Of a DNA stretch of 64,000 nucleotides, positions 63,886-64,000 are shown one piece after another; the stretch's first letter is position 1; every line of letters starts with the position of its first letter. Below the pieces are notes generated by a model that did no database searches, had not been told where the DNA came from, and was given only the letters and a program-made list of their open reading frames with translations. The stretch covers positions 180,271-244,270 of the forward strand of contig NZ_NRRB01000005.1 in NCBI RefSeq assembly GCF_002282895.1, read 5' to 3'. A program made the translations under genes and the position numbers. This stretch comes from Paraferrimonas haliotis. GTDB taxonomy: Bacteria; Pseudomonadota; Gammaproteobacteria; Enterobacterales; Shewanellaceae.

Positions 63886-63950
63886 CACTGACACGGCACA
63901 GGGGCCAAACAGCCATTGAATATGCCCGAGTCAGTCGGCCCAATAAGCGC

Positions 63951-64000
63951 CTTGAAAAAAGTTTTCAAAAAGCACTTGACGGTCGAAGGGAAACGCGTAG
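63951..64000 (+). promoter_or_regulatory. rRNA-type promoter P2 with UP element (cut by window edge)
   Basis: An A/T-rich UP-like block (TTGAAAAAAGTTTTCAA at 63952-63968) is followed by -35 TTGACG (63976-63981) and a 16-base spacer; the -10 starts at the last bases (TAG...) and runs off the window. The block, spacing and distance from P1 match tandem rrn promoters. Confidence 0.7.

Overview
The window is chromosomal DNA of a gram-negative gammaproteobacterium, most likely a marine member of the Alteromonadales (a Shewanella-like neighbourhood). The best evidence is the conserved core order sixA, smrB, prmB, aroC, MFS transporter, epmC, ATP-NAD kinase, yfcL, mnmC, fabB, pdxB, asd, fimV, truA, accD, folC, dedD, cvpA, purF. 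The FadI/FadJ pair, lpxH, outer-membrane porins, GlyGly-CTERM proteins and gmhB next to an rRNA operon agree with this. Base composition looks like the mid-40s percent GC by eye, and coding density is high. No phage, insertion sequence, tRNA or CRISPR array was seen.

Layout. 1-1142: start of a DUF58 protein and its MoxR ATPase, reading leftward. 1341-4789: fadI-fadJ beta-oxidation operon behind a FadR-like operator and a second inverted repeat. 4913-6063: a small accessory island with a 63-residue membrane protein, a secreted protein made of fifteen 13-residue repeats behind a sigma-54-type promoter, and a 38-residue peptide gene. 6145-13349: a very large periplasmic-propeller PAS-GGDEF-EAL sensor and a pitrilysin-like M16 peptidase. 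13514-33313: the conserved housekeeping block listed above, broken up by rho-independent terminators. 33381-36562: a YIP1 membrane protein, a stand-alone AstA-like arginine succinyltransferase and a DAO-family oxidoreductase.

36989-51487 is the main accessory feature: two successive, diverged copies of the same three-gene cassette, each a 350-residue porin, a 1045-residue ExeM/NucH-type secreted nuclease and an ~875-residue endonuclease I carrying two lamin-tail domains. All four nucleases end in GlyGly-CTERM surface-sorting tails. A secreted GH2 glycosidase and an ENPP-type nucleotide phosphodiesterase follow (51647-55497). I infer an extracellular DNA-degradation and uptake locus: surface nucleases cut DNA, phosphodiesterases trim products and the porins admit them.

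55501-63791 holds mostly single metabolic or RNA-modification genes (cupin, truncated globin, miaE, lpxH, ppiB, cysS, YeaD-like epimerase), another secreted endonuclease/exonuclease/phosphatase-fold protein, an ElyC/YdcF-family protein and gmhB. The window ends inside tandem promoters typical of an rRNA operon, whose genes lie just beyond the edge.

The least explained parts are the 13-residue repeat exoprotein with its sigma-54 promoter and companion peptide, and the duplicated porin-nuclease cassette. Functions are assigned from protein motifs and gene order read by eye; no database search was run.
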